Of a stretch of DNA of 64,000 bases, positions 12,038 to 22,378 are shown in pieces. This DNA comes from Telmatactis stephensoni (taxonomy: Eukaryota; Cnidaria; Anthozoa; Actiniaria; Isophelliidae). The notes beneath the pieces were generated by a model. It did no database searches, was not told where the DNA came from, and was given only the letters and a program-made list of their open reading frames with translations. Position 1 is the stretch's first letter; every line of letters starts with the position of its first letter. Location of the stretch: assembly GCA_029948255.1 (NCBI GenBank), contig JALIZF010001715.1:213501-277500 (forward strand), given 5' to 3'. A program made the position numbers and the translations under genes.

Positions 12038-12073
12038 GCAATGCATCACGGGAAGGCTGTCGACCCTCCTCTG
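12038..12073 (-). repeat. Right terminal inverted repeat of the transposon
   Basis: Exact inverted copy of 353-388. It is followed at once by CGTAGATC (12074-12081), the right copy of the presumed 8-bp target-site duplication. Confidence 0.93.
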
Positions 12074-12084
12074 CGTAGATCACA

Positions 12085-12240
12085 AATCTTTCCGCCAATC
12101 TTTCCGCCAATCTTTCCGCCAATCTTTCCGCCAATCTTTCCGCCAATCTTTCCGCCAATCTTTCCGCCAATCTTTCCGCCAATCTTTCCGCCAATCTTTT
12201 CGCCAATCTTTTCGCCAATCTTTTCGCCAATCTTTTCGCC
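12085..12240. repeat. 12-bp minisatellite, 13 units
   Basis: Thirteen head-to-tail copies of a 12-bp unit fill 156 bp. The first nine read AATCTTTCCGCC and the last four AATCTTTTCGCC. The array starts 3 bp after the target-site duplication. Because 12 is a multiple of 3, it creates long artefactual ORFs on both strands. Confidence 0.97.
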
Positions 12241-15200
12241 AATTTCAAAATTGTCGATAAAAAGACGCTAAAATTTTGTAATCGACAATTTTCATAGCTC
12301 AATTTTATTTCCTTTTCAAAAAAAGTACTACAAAAAGTAGGATGTCCCTTATGGGCCACCGTAGTTTCAAGTCATTTTCATTCGTTATAAATTTTCATCT
12401 AAGTGCTCCTTTGAATAATGGCGGCCAATAAAAGCAGAGGAAAATAGCTCCTTTTGAGGATGTATTTTTTATCATACGACAAAATCACTTTGACATGTTA
12501 ATATGAATGCTATAAGGATGTCAACAAATATAAAAATGGGCGCTAATTTCATCGTCGTCCCACTTGAATGATTGTGAACAAGACGCATAGCTGCGTGAAC
12601 TCATGCTTTCTATGTAGTAAATCATGAGTTCTCTTTGTTAACACTGTCCCTTTAAACTCTCCATTCGTTATTCTGCTGTGCTCTTTGACCTAAAAGCGCA
12701 TTTAACAGGCTTAGCCTTTTTTTCTAGAAAGACCCATCAGATTAAAAATTGATTTTTGTTTACCTGTGAAATAGTTTTTTCAAACTAACTTATTTGACTT
12801 CTGCAGTGTACTATCAATTATAATCATGATATTTTGATTCATTTGCTTTATTAATAACAACAACTTTTACAATAATTTGAAAAGACAAATAAATGTATTT
12901 TAAAGTTTATCTGTTTATCAGTTTATCTGAAGGCTCAGTGCTTGAGCATCGGACCGGAAATGTGAATGTCGTAGGCTCAAATCACACTGAGGGCTCGGAA
13001 TTTTTAAGAGCTGAAATTTTTACACTCATAGAAGCATTCACATCCAACTAATACATTTCCGAGTGACAATCCAATCATTTATTTACATATCAGAATTGTT
13101 GGTAATTCTGCCTGCCTTGAAACAAACTAACTTTAATATAACTGATTTGCAATACTCACAACTTCAACACAGATTATTAGCAGAATCGATTCCCAGTTGG
13201 TGATCATTCAAGATGAAAACAGTGTCAAACACTGACTACTGCTCTATGTTTTAACTTTATAATTATTAGACTACTTTGAATTTAAGCACAAACTTTACTT
13301 TATTTTCTTGATTTTTAGCTTTCAAATAGCAATACAATTTAGATGACTTGGGTATAGTTCAACGAATACATTCATTAACATACTCAAAAATGTTTGCTCG
13401 TAAATTGATCTCTTGTAAAATTCGCGGACCAACTCATTTCGAAAACGCTCGACATCTTTTAGTGTGGGTCTACCGCGAACAGTGTGTGCGTTTGTATGTA
13501 GTTTGAGTGTATTAGAAATCATATTTACCCTTGAATTGGGAGACATCTTGCAGGCCGCCATGATGACCACATGCTTTTGAAGCTTATTTAGGTATATACT
13601 TTATGGTTTTAAGTGCCGTATAGTCGCTCTGTACTTCTCAAGTAAAGAAGCAACTATATAGGACAATCATGAAGTATATACCTCTCGACACATGCGCCTT
13701 TCTATCTATACGCATGCGCTTTAGTTGCCAGACTGCATTTTGCGTCGGAACAAGGAAAATACCAACAAAAATAATAATGAAGCCCAATTTATAACTCGGG
13801 CATTCCTACGGAAGTCCGAGTAAAAAACTAGAATGGCATATAATTACTTTGTTCTTGTTCTTCACAAAAATTTCCCCCCCCCCCTGTAAATAATGACCAG
13901 TCCTTAAGTGTAAGTTTAAACAAAACAATTAAAATTAAGACTAGAGAATAAAACATGGAGCAATTCCTGGTCTGGGATTACACTGTGTCATAATGTACAA
14001 GAGCTGAACTTGGGCTGCCTGTGAATAAACTTGTAATAGTCCGTTCTGTGTGATCGTGACAAATCACATACAAGCACCAAACGTGGTATAGATATTCCTT
14101 TAGGTATATGAAAGAATTTCAAAAGGGGTGCCATGAAATTATGTATTAGAAAGCTTCTTATGAATATGATAACTTGATTCGTTGTGTTATTCTTGTGTTA
14201 TATTATGCAAATTAGAAAACTTTGAATGACTCCAATTCATTTGATTTTCCTTTCAAACAATCGGCCCAACATGAAAAAAATTGTAGCCGATTCTTCCTTT
14301 TCCCGAACAAACCTTGTTAAAAAATCGGGTCGACAATCGTAGCGTGTAAATCAGCCTTCAGAAAACCTACTCACACACGCACGATTCCGAGCACCGACCC
14401 TAATTTAGTGATAGTACTGCTAACAGCAGCGAAGAAATATCCCAGCACACCAAAACTTCATGGTTTTTATTTTGAGAAAAGAATGGAAAACCTTGTTTAG
14501 GAAAAAAGCAACTAACTATACATTATGTTGATTTTATAATATAGCTCAATTATAACACACATTCTGATTGGCTGAGATACCACCAAAATCTATGCTCTAT
14601 TTCACCAGTAAAGACATGGTTTTTCTGATATCCACAAATTTTACTTTAGTAAAGGAAAACCAAAACTTAAAATTAAACTACAAAAGACTTTACATCTTTC
14701 CAGTCTCATTTAAATTTACAAATTGAGCTTCATGGTCGGACAATAGCAATATAAAAAGTGTAAATATTCAAAGAAAATGACTCGAATGAGCATGTACTTT
14801 CAAACAACGCCAGTCTAAATCCAGTCAAATTGTAGTTTGTTATAGGAGTTACAGGAAAAACCTGAAGGAACTAGGATTCATGCACATCAGGAATTTTCTT
14901 TTTGCCCAAGATTAGTTTAAATAAATTAGGATTATTTTTCATTGAACAAAATTTTGTTTCTTACTTACAAAGACAGGCAAAGATTTCCAAAACTGACCGT
15001 CGCCTCGAGACAACTTGTTCATCCTCTGTATAAACTACGCCAGTGTAGAGATGTTTTAACACAAGCTATCGGTGAACAGCCAACAGATAATTCAAGTTAA
15101 CAGCTTATCGTTTACCAGCAAAATCCTCATTCTGTAAACCTCTTTTAAATTTCAACTTTTTCAAACCAAAAACACGGCTTTCATTCACTATAATGTGGAA

Positions 15201-15420
15201 CGCTGCTTGATTCATCGAAAGCATGTAAACACTTCCAAATCTTGAAGAACTGCAAGTCATATTTAGCCTTTTCGTCTATTTTCGAGCCATTGTCAATTAT
15301 AAAAATGGAAAGCTCTTTGTTCGGGATAATTTCTGCTGAATTTCTTCGATGAAGAAATTCTTTGATCAGGAAATAACACAACTTGATCGTTCTTAAAATA
15401 CCTCTAGCTATATCATAAAA

Positions 15421-15576
15421 GCAATAGAAGATAGTTTTCTATGACTCTACCGGTGAAATAGAGCACTTGTGATGTTGGGAGAAACACTCGAAAAAGTTTG
15501 AAAATCACGAGCCGTAGGCAACATCACAAGTGCTCTATTTCACCGGTAGAGTCATAGAAATCTATCTTCTATTGCT
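15421..15576. mobile_element. Hairpin (fold-back) MITE, 156 bp
   Basis: The left arm, from GCAATAGAAGATAG through CCGGTGAAATAGAGC to GTGATGTTG, is repeated as its reverse complement in 15519-15576 with few mismatches. The arms are about 58 bp and the loop about 40 bp. A related sequence (CTATTTCACCAGTA) occurs near 14593. Confidence 0.85.
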
Positions 15577-16376
15577 TAAAAAAAGGTCCCAGTAACCAGT
15601 AGCTATTTGAAAGCTAAAAATCAAGCTAAAGGTACACAGACTTTGGCGCCATTTTTCACCTCATGCTCCATCGGTACTTCGAGTGATTTATCAGGATAAA
15701 ATCAAATAATTATCGAACCCAAAGCATTTATAGTGCAATAAATAATCACTCACCAACACATGATTTCCACAAACAAACAGTAAACCGCTATGATTCCTCG
15801 AAAACCTCGACTACAAATTTCTCCATCGACATAACTTCAGGCAACTGTCATGTTGGCTGATCACGTGTATCTAAGACATCCCAGTATGCATTGCCAGTGA
15901 AACAAAACAGGAAACCCACCCGAAATGATCACAACTCAGTGCCCGAAACGTCCTCCGAGGACGTACCCGAAATGATTCGAAAGACGATTAGCATTAATTA
16001 AAGTGCCCCTAACCCTTAAATTGAAATTTTGATAAACGTTTCTTCATGAATGGAAAAGCCTTATGGTTAAATATTTCTGGATAAAATCATCTCCTTTCTG
16101 AGAAGTAAGTACTGTCTTGAAATCTGAAAATGCAATGAGATCGGACGTAGAAAAAGGACTTATTAATTATACAAAGACACTATAGATGAATTTTATACTA
16201 CATTTTCCATTTGCAAAACATTTTCATTGCTAAAGTACAAAGTATGGTGAATGTTTTTGCTACCTAACTCAAACACACTTATTTCAAAAGTGAACTGTTC
16301 ATACATAATGGGACACTAAGGCATGAGAAAATAGATAAATATAATACATATCCTAAAATACAATTATTTAACTGAT

Positions 16377-16830
16377 CATGTCTCTACACATAGCTGGAAT
16401 GAAAGTTCGTTTGAAACGTTCAGTTTTAATCATCGGAAAATTGTACTGACGACTTCTCCAAAAACCATATTTGCACTCACTCGTGTCTTGGTGGAAAGAG
16501 GCTGTAGAGTCTGTGAGATGGAAAGCAGATCTCTTTAAACAAAGTTTTACAGAGTTCGTAGCGTCTGGCAGACAGGGTGGATAAGCCAAACGTGTTCAAG
16601 CTGGCGTCATATGACATTGATGGATAGATATAGCCAAGGCTCTCTTTTGGACTCTCTCGATCTCATAGATCAGATGCTGTGGTAGTGCGTGATGGAAAAC
16701 TGGCGATCCATACTCCAGGACAGGTCTAATTATCGGGACACCAGCTCTTTTTAAGAGTACCAGGAAGTAAAGACGTTTGTTAGCTTTCTTAACATAATCG
16801 CTCCGGCGTAGATCCTTGGAAATAGTCGGA
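16377..16830 (-). pseudogene. 3' end of a decayed CR1-like LINE reverse transcriptase
   Basis: On the minus strand the translation gives LRRSDYVKKANKRLYFLVLL, then IRPVLEYGSPVFHHALP, then EIERVQKRALA. These are typical of the C-terminal part of CR1/L2-type LINE reverse transcriptases. About 20 residues expected between RAGVP and IRPVLEY are missing, and a stop codon interrupts the frame after CHMTPA. The copy is 5'-truncated near 16830. It is a dead fragment. Confidence 0.8.
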
Positions 16831-17017
16831 CAAAATTATTAATGCAATAAAATTTTATTCCTCAATCAGGTCGAGGTCATTATCAAAGTAATATAGCATT
16901 GTACTTAAGATAGCTCCGTAGCCCTAGATTTCTTCAATAAAATTCCTTTAAAATACTGTCATTTAAAGATCATTAGAGAGGTTAAGCATAAATTGCCTGC
17001 AGACTCTACTGTCGATC

Positions 17018-17155
17018 TACTGGGGAGGGGAGAAGGGGAAGGGAAGGAGGGAAGAGTCTCCCTTCCCCTCCTTCCCCACCTTCCCCCTCCCCCTCCCCCT
17101 TCTCCTTCCCTTTCCCCTTCCTTTCCCTTTCCCTTCCCCCTTCCCCCATCCCCTG
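17018..17155. repeat. Polypurine then polypyrimidine tract
   Basis: A G/A-only stretch (17021-17051) is followed by an almost pure C/T stretch (17054-17150). The two halves are partly complementary, so the region can fold as a hairpin. Its strand asymmetry is of the kind that favours triplex DNA. Poly-Pro/Ser ORFs here are artefacts. Confidence 0.85.
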
Positions 17156-18180
17156 TAGAGCCTGTAGGTAGGCTAGGTTAAACATTGAAGCAGCTGCTTC
17201 CTAATTTTACTAATAAATGAAAGTGATCATCGACAGAACAAATCAGCCGTAACGAAGCAGTGTATAGACTGTGAAACCTTGAAAACCTGCAATAATTCTT
17301 GATTAAGTAGCATTAATGAATAAAGTTTTGATTTGCAAAAGATGAATAAAGCCCAGGGGGGTACTCAACCCCATTTTGGATAGGGGTGTGCCGCTGGAGT
17401 TCTAGAAACCTGACCCTGACACTCGAAAATGAAAAAATCATACCCTGTTCAAGACAAAAGAGAAGAAAATCGACCCTAGCCTCGTCATTCGATTCCGATC
17501 CGTTGCATATGATTAGACAAAAAACGGCTGAGGAAGCGCTTTTTTTGTTTATTTTGCGGAATATAGTACCCTATCTAAGACACAAAAAGATGATATGGCT
17601 TGGGATTTCGTCAAAATTATAGATCCTGTTTAAGACAATGTTGGGTAAAATGTATACCTTGTTCAAGACAGCATGCAGGGCCCCTCCCTGTAAATAATGA
17701 CCAGTCCCTAATAAGCTTAATATTTCAATTTTTTGATATTTCAAAGTCACTGGAAATTTTCCGTCATTTCCAGCCAAATGTACAGCTTGGGCTACCTGTG
17801 GTTTTATTCAATATAATATCATTTTGTATATATTATTAATAGGAGATCATATGGCTTTTTCGTGCAATTTGGAATAAATTTGGGATTATTGCACCCGCCT
17901 TTGGAAACCATGTGATTACGATATTTGTTTTCGTGCTCAGGCCTACTCTAAATGATTAATTTTACCCACAATTCCTTGTTCACAATCTTCGCGCCAGCTT
18001 CAAATATTTGTCATGTGAAATTCCAGTGTCAAAACAGATTATTTTGCCTCTGTGTTGATAATATTATTTTCATTATCCGATACACTTGATAAACTGCTAC
18101 TTTTGAATGCTCAGAGTGAACCAAACGATCGTGTGTCCTTAGTTTTATTATTGTAGATTCTTTCACATCTCTGTGTCAAC

Positions 18181-21100
18181 ATGGACGAGGACCATATCAA
18201 GGTTTGTATTTTTGTTCTGAACATATAAGTCTTATTTCGATGTTACACCAGTATCTTACCCAAAGCTGTTGATTATCACGATTAATGTGTGTACATGTAT
18301 AATTCAGGTCAAGTTATGGCTAGAAGAAGTACTGCTAGACAACCAAAACATTCCTCAGTACGAGATTAACGACACAACTATTGAGATCTTGAAACAACTC
18401 GTACATCGTAATAAAACAAGCAACTCCAATGCCAGGCTAGTAATGGATGACATGAAGCTAAAAGCTGTGGAGTATGATGTGCAAGGTATGTTGCTTAGAG
18501 TGTTATGACTGGACACGTGCAACTTTTTCTGCAGTATTGCATGTGGCGCACAATGAACACAGAGGTGCATATTTACCCCTTCAAAAGTTTCTACTTCTGC
18601 AACATTGTGCACGGCAATGGATGCATGGTGCAATTGTACATGTGTTGCACACAGTGTCACAGAAAACGTTGATGAAACGTCTTCCCCTGGGACCAGAGTA
18701 AGGTTCATCTCAGTTCCCTCCCCTCAGCAAAGGCCCAAGATGGCTTCCTTCTTGTACCAGTCACAGAAACAACAAAAGACTCCGAGTTTGTGTTTGTGTG
18801 TTTATTTATTCACCATTTTAGCTCATAATACACATATATATTTTACAATTAAATATGCAGCTAAAATGGCGAGGAGACCTGACAAAAAGCCGAGGGCTTA
18901 TCAAAGTTATCAAATCTCCTCGTTACAAATATATATTTAAAGATGCTACGGTAAGCATCTTCGTCACGCTTCACGCTATACAACAAGTTATACAACAGAA
19001 CAAAGCTAACCAAGAACAAAAGCTTGAACAAAGGTTTGTGGTACATGCAGAAAGACCCAAAAGATGCAAGATAAACTCTTCTCAGGTCTTAATTGCATGC
19101 TGTAATGGGGAACTCTAAATGGGTCTATAGATGAGAAAGAAGAGTACTGGTTTATAAGGCTAACATGTTCTAAATAATGGGGCTGTACTTTATTCTCTTA
19201 CAGCTCTAAAACTCCAGCAAGTATTAAATCACATTGGTTTATCGCCATCAAGTTTATCCCAGTCTGGTTTACACAGTATCAAAATCCTGTCTGATATTGC
19301 TTTGTTACTTGGATTGAAAGACTGCTCAGATACTAGGTAAACTGTAAATAAAGGTCAAAACTGTACATAAATATGTGGGTATAGGGACTAAAGTTTACAT
19401 AGGCGAAGACACACAGTAATACATACTGTATATAGGGGTGGCATTGAGACCTCCATATAGGGGCAGGGACATACCTCAGCCTCTATAAGCCAGTTCAGAG
19501 TATAAAATCATTTCTAATGCACAGTCATGCGATTTTATCCCAAATGTCTCACCTTCTTTTGTTTGATATAAAAGGTTTAAACAAAAGTGAGAAATTCAGA
19601 ATAAAATCACGTGCACTGAAAATGATTCTTAAACTCTGAACTGGCTTATATAGGGACAAATTAGGTGTAGAGGCTTCAGGTCTGCATATATAGAGCTTAG
19701 GACATAATCCTGCCATATTTAAACGGGGTTTGGACAAAAGACCAGGTTGAAGATATCAAGATTCCTAGCATGATAGAGAGGCTCACAGGAGTAAACTACC
19801 AAAATAACCACCTAGCAGAAAGAGAAGTCTATGCAATATTGAAAATGTAGAAATTAGTAGAAATGTGACCTAAAATCACAAATAATGTGTCATTGGATCG
19901 AAAGGTCATTAATTAATAATTAGAATAAAAAGCAACACATTCATGATTTTAGGTCAGAAAACTAGTTTCTACTAATTTTTAAATAATTTCCAATATCGTA
20001 GATACATATTCTCTTTCTGCTAGGTGGTTATTTCAGCAGTTTACTCCTGTGAGCCTTGCTATCATGCTAGGAATCTTGATATCTCAAATGTGGCCTATAG
20101 ATTAATGAGTTTGCTGATGAGGTTATGTTTTCCAGCCTTCTACTTGGCATCATAAATCAAACCCAGACATTAGATAAACTACTTGATGACAGAGGTGAAG
20201 AAAGCAGTATTTATTCAAGACTGATATCAAAAACCAAATCAGCTTTGGTACAAGTTGATACTTTACAAAGGTATGTCATACACTGTACAGTAGTTACATG
20301 AACTCATACACAACTACAAAACATTGTACTATTGTATTATTCAAGAACACTTGAATCACTAGAAGAACAGCATATTCAACAAAAAACAGTTCTTGACAAG
20401 AGATGCCAGGAAACTGGGTTTTTACACAGTAAAGCAAAAGAATATCAAAGAGCAGTCAAGGAACTCGAGGTAACAACAATTTGTAATAAAGATAACAAGC
20501 TGGGAAATGTATCAAAATTCTCAGATTTATATTTCTTGATTTTAAGCAGGGTTACCAGAAAACAGTTAAGTTGGAACCTGGTATATACCATGAAAACTTG
20601 GTGAAAAAAGCTGAGGTACTTGTACCAACACCATAACTGAATTATAACTGTGAAAGTTGATTACATATCATTAGTTACACTGATACTATTTATGCAGGAT
20701 GTGAACTATTTAAAAGAAAAAGCCAAGCCATTAAAACACAAGCTAGACAGTTATCAAGACCTACCTCCCGTAAGTAGCAGAACTAACTGTGTTTGACATA
20801 TCACTCCTCTGCCCCTGGAACTAATCAAGCTTGTCACTACAAAACTCCCTGGAAAAGGGAAAAGGTGGTTTTACATGAACCAACTTGCTCCACTGATTTT
20901 TCATGCAACAGTACACACTGAAAGTTGTCCTCATGTAACATGGCTCTCAGGACAATATTATTTTCTGCACAATCCTTAACTTGGCAACATGTTGCAGGTT
21001 TTTGAATTACCTCCAAAAACCTGCAATAAAAACATGACAAATTTTGTTTGAGTTGGTCTGTGTAACACGCTTGCCATCATTTTTTCTACACAACAAAGCG

Positions 21101-22378
21101 GTGGTTGATTAAGCAAATTGAGCATAATAACCAGCTAAGAAATACTTTTGGGTGAAAATGATAGGCAAAAACGTATCACACTCATCCAAAGAAAACCAAT
21201 TCTACAGGATTCAATTCTAAAAGTGACCCAAAAACAAAAGAACAAAATGCACCAACAGAGCATCACATACGTTGATGTTGCACCGAAAAACCATTCCATG
21301 TAACAGCCCCTGTTGACAAGTTGACAAAATCATTGTTGCAAGTTGTCTCATGTAACATCACCTTAAGGTCACTGGACGCTCTTAGTTTCACTACGTGTTA
21401 TAAAAAATGCACATACACAACACACACAAACATTTTCTTTCATGCACCCTGTGATAAAAATGCAAGCACCCAAAATTGGCTGGGCTTTTGGACTTCTAAA
21501 TACACCTTGACATGCATGTAGTTTCATGTAGATGTTTCATGGACTAATTGTTCTCAATGTCAGTTGAAATTTATCCTTGACATTTATTGATTTGATGAAT
21601 TTGTAGGATTTATCACTTGCAAAAGTCAAAGTTGAAGAAGTAAAGATGGAATTGGTGAGTATAAGTCCAGTAGGATAGACATGCGTATGTCCCTTAAGCC
21701 CAATCATTCTTATACATAGTGACAGTGGAGGCAAAGTTAATAGAGCCAAATGGTTAGGAAACCTATTGTTCTAATTTTTATTCACTTTTTCCAACCACAA
21801 CCATGCACAAAACAAAATCATTCCTACATATATCAGACAATGACAATGTTTGGGTCAGGTCAATCAAGCATAATAAGTGAAGGTAAAACAAAAGATTGTG
21901 CACGGTCAAGGCCTTACTCCACATCCATGTTACTTTGCTTCTTTGTCAGTCCTTTAGATGTGTGACAATTTTGCAAACCATTCTGCTCTATTAACTTTGG
22001 TGGAGGGCTGTAAGGGGCTATACAGTAGCTGTATAAAATTGTTAAGCAAATTTAAAAAGTATAAATGTTGCTGCTCTTTAAAAACCTACCATCTTTTTGG
22101 TGTTAGATTTGATAGGTATTTGGCATAAATGCTTTGCTACCTTTCTTTTGTACAGTAATTAGTAGTTATTGCTCTGCTGTTCTCAAGAGGGAATAAAAAC
22201 CAGCATAAGAAAGAAAATGTGTAAAGCATTCTGGCAGTCACATGTATAGTCAAATGATGCCATCGTGCAAATGTCCTATTCCTGGTTTAATTTGTTTGGT
22301 TCTCTAAATATAACATTTTTATTTCAGGCAAGATTAGAGCAGCAGTTATCAAGCAACATAGACATGCTGCACATTTGA
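18181..22378 (+). CDS. HAUS1: HAUS augmin-like complex subunit 1
   Basis: Nine exons join in frame to 275 aa: 18181-18201, 18308-18485, 19204-19336, 20136-20270, 20346-20469, 20550-20615, 20698-20769, 21607-21654 and 22328-22378. The N-terminal segment WLEEVLLDNQNIPQYEIN followed by TTIEIL matches the conserved start of HAUS1, and the C-terminal block ending LAKVKVEEVKMEL also fits. The rest is coiled coil. The length is close to the human protein (278 aa). In animals HAUS1 belongs to the eight-subunit augmin complex, which recruits gamma-tubulin to spindle microtubules for branching nucleation. The start ATG begins MDEDHIKVK. A polyA signal AATAAA lies at 22816. Introns 2, 3 and 7 carry MITE-like repeats. 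The gene looks intact. Confidence 0.92.
18500..18700. repeat. Degenerate MITE in HAUS1 intron 2
   Basis: The stretch contains CACGTGCAACTTTTTCTGCA and, further on, GTGCAATTGTACATGTGTTG in inverted style. The same GTGCAAC and TTCTACTTCTGCAA motifs occur in the MITE at 58792-59052, suggesting a decayed relative. Confidence 0.45.
19751..20084. mobile_element. Fold-back MITE in HAUS1 intron 3, 334 bp
   Basis: The left end AGATATCAAGATTCCTAGCA recurs as its reverse complement at 20065-20084. Complementarity continues through the CACAGGAGTAAACT and CACCTAGCAGAAAGAGAA blocks and into CTAAAATCA/TGATTTTAG. It ends about 50 bp before the exon 4 acceptor at 20135. Confidence 0.87.

Larger units (their letters stand above)
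353..12073. mobile_element. Complete 11.7-kb DNA transposon with 36-bp perfect TIRs
   Basis: Bases 353-388 are the exact reverse complement of 12038-12073 (36 of 36). The TIR begins CAGAGGAGGGTCGACAGCC and ends GTGATGCATTGC. Directly outside are AGTAGATC (345-352) and CGTAGATC (12074-12081), consistent with an 8-bp target-site duplication carrying one mismatch. Inside lie a 12-exon plus-strand gene (902-8564) read as the transposase and a minus-strand HIRAN-like gene (10570-11964). The 83-aa ORF at 7918 may be a third gene. The intact reading frames and identical TIRs suggest a fairly recent insertion, although two smaller MITEs have inserted into it. hAT, P, Merlin and Zisupton/KDZ elements also make 8-bp duplications, and hAT ends often read CAGNG. 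I see no hAT C-terminal dimerisation signature and no KDZ Cys-rich motif, so the superfamily is left open. Confidence 0.88.
12241..18180. other. Repeat-rich intergenic region before HAUS1
   Basis: No host gene could be supported over about 6 kb. An ATG-initiated minus-strand ORF (start near 13561, stop 13322, 78 aa) has a reasonable start context (MAACKMSPNSR) but no recognisable domain or splice partners. A short inverted repeat, AGGTATATACTT, occurs at 13591 and inverted near 13684. Separate entries cover the hairpin element, the LINE remnant and the polypurine tract. Confidence 0.5.

Noticed and set aside
11988..12359. Long ORFs on both strands over the minisatellite (RLAE and FPPI repeats)
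   Set aside because: They exist only because the 12-bp unit is a multiple of three. There is no conserved start, splice site or non-repetitive domain.
16993..17181. Pro/Ser-rich ORF
   Set aside because: It is a translation of the polypyrimidine tract.
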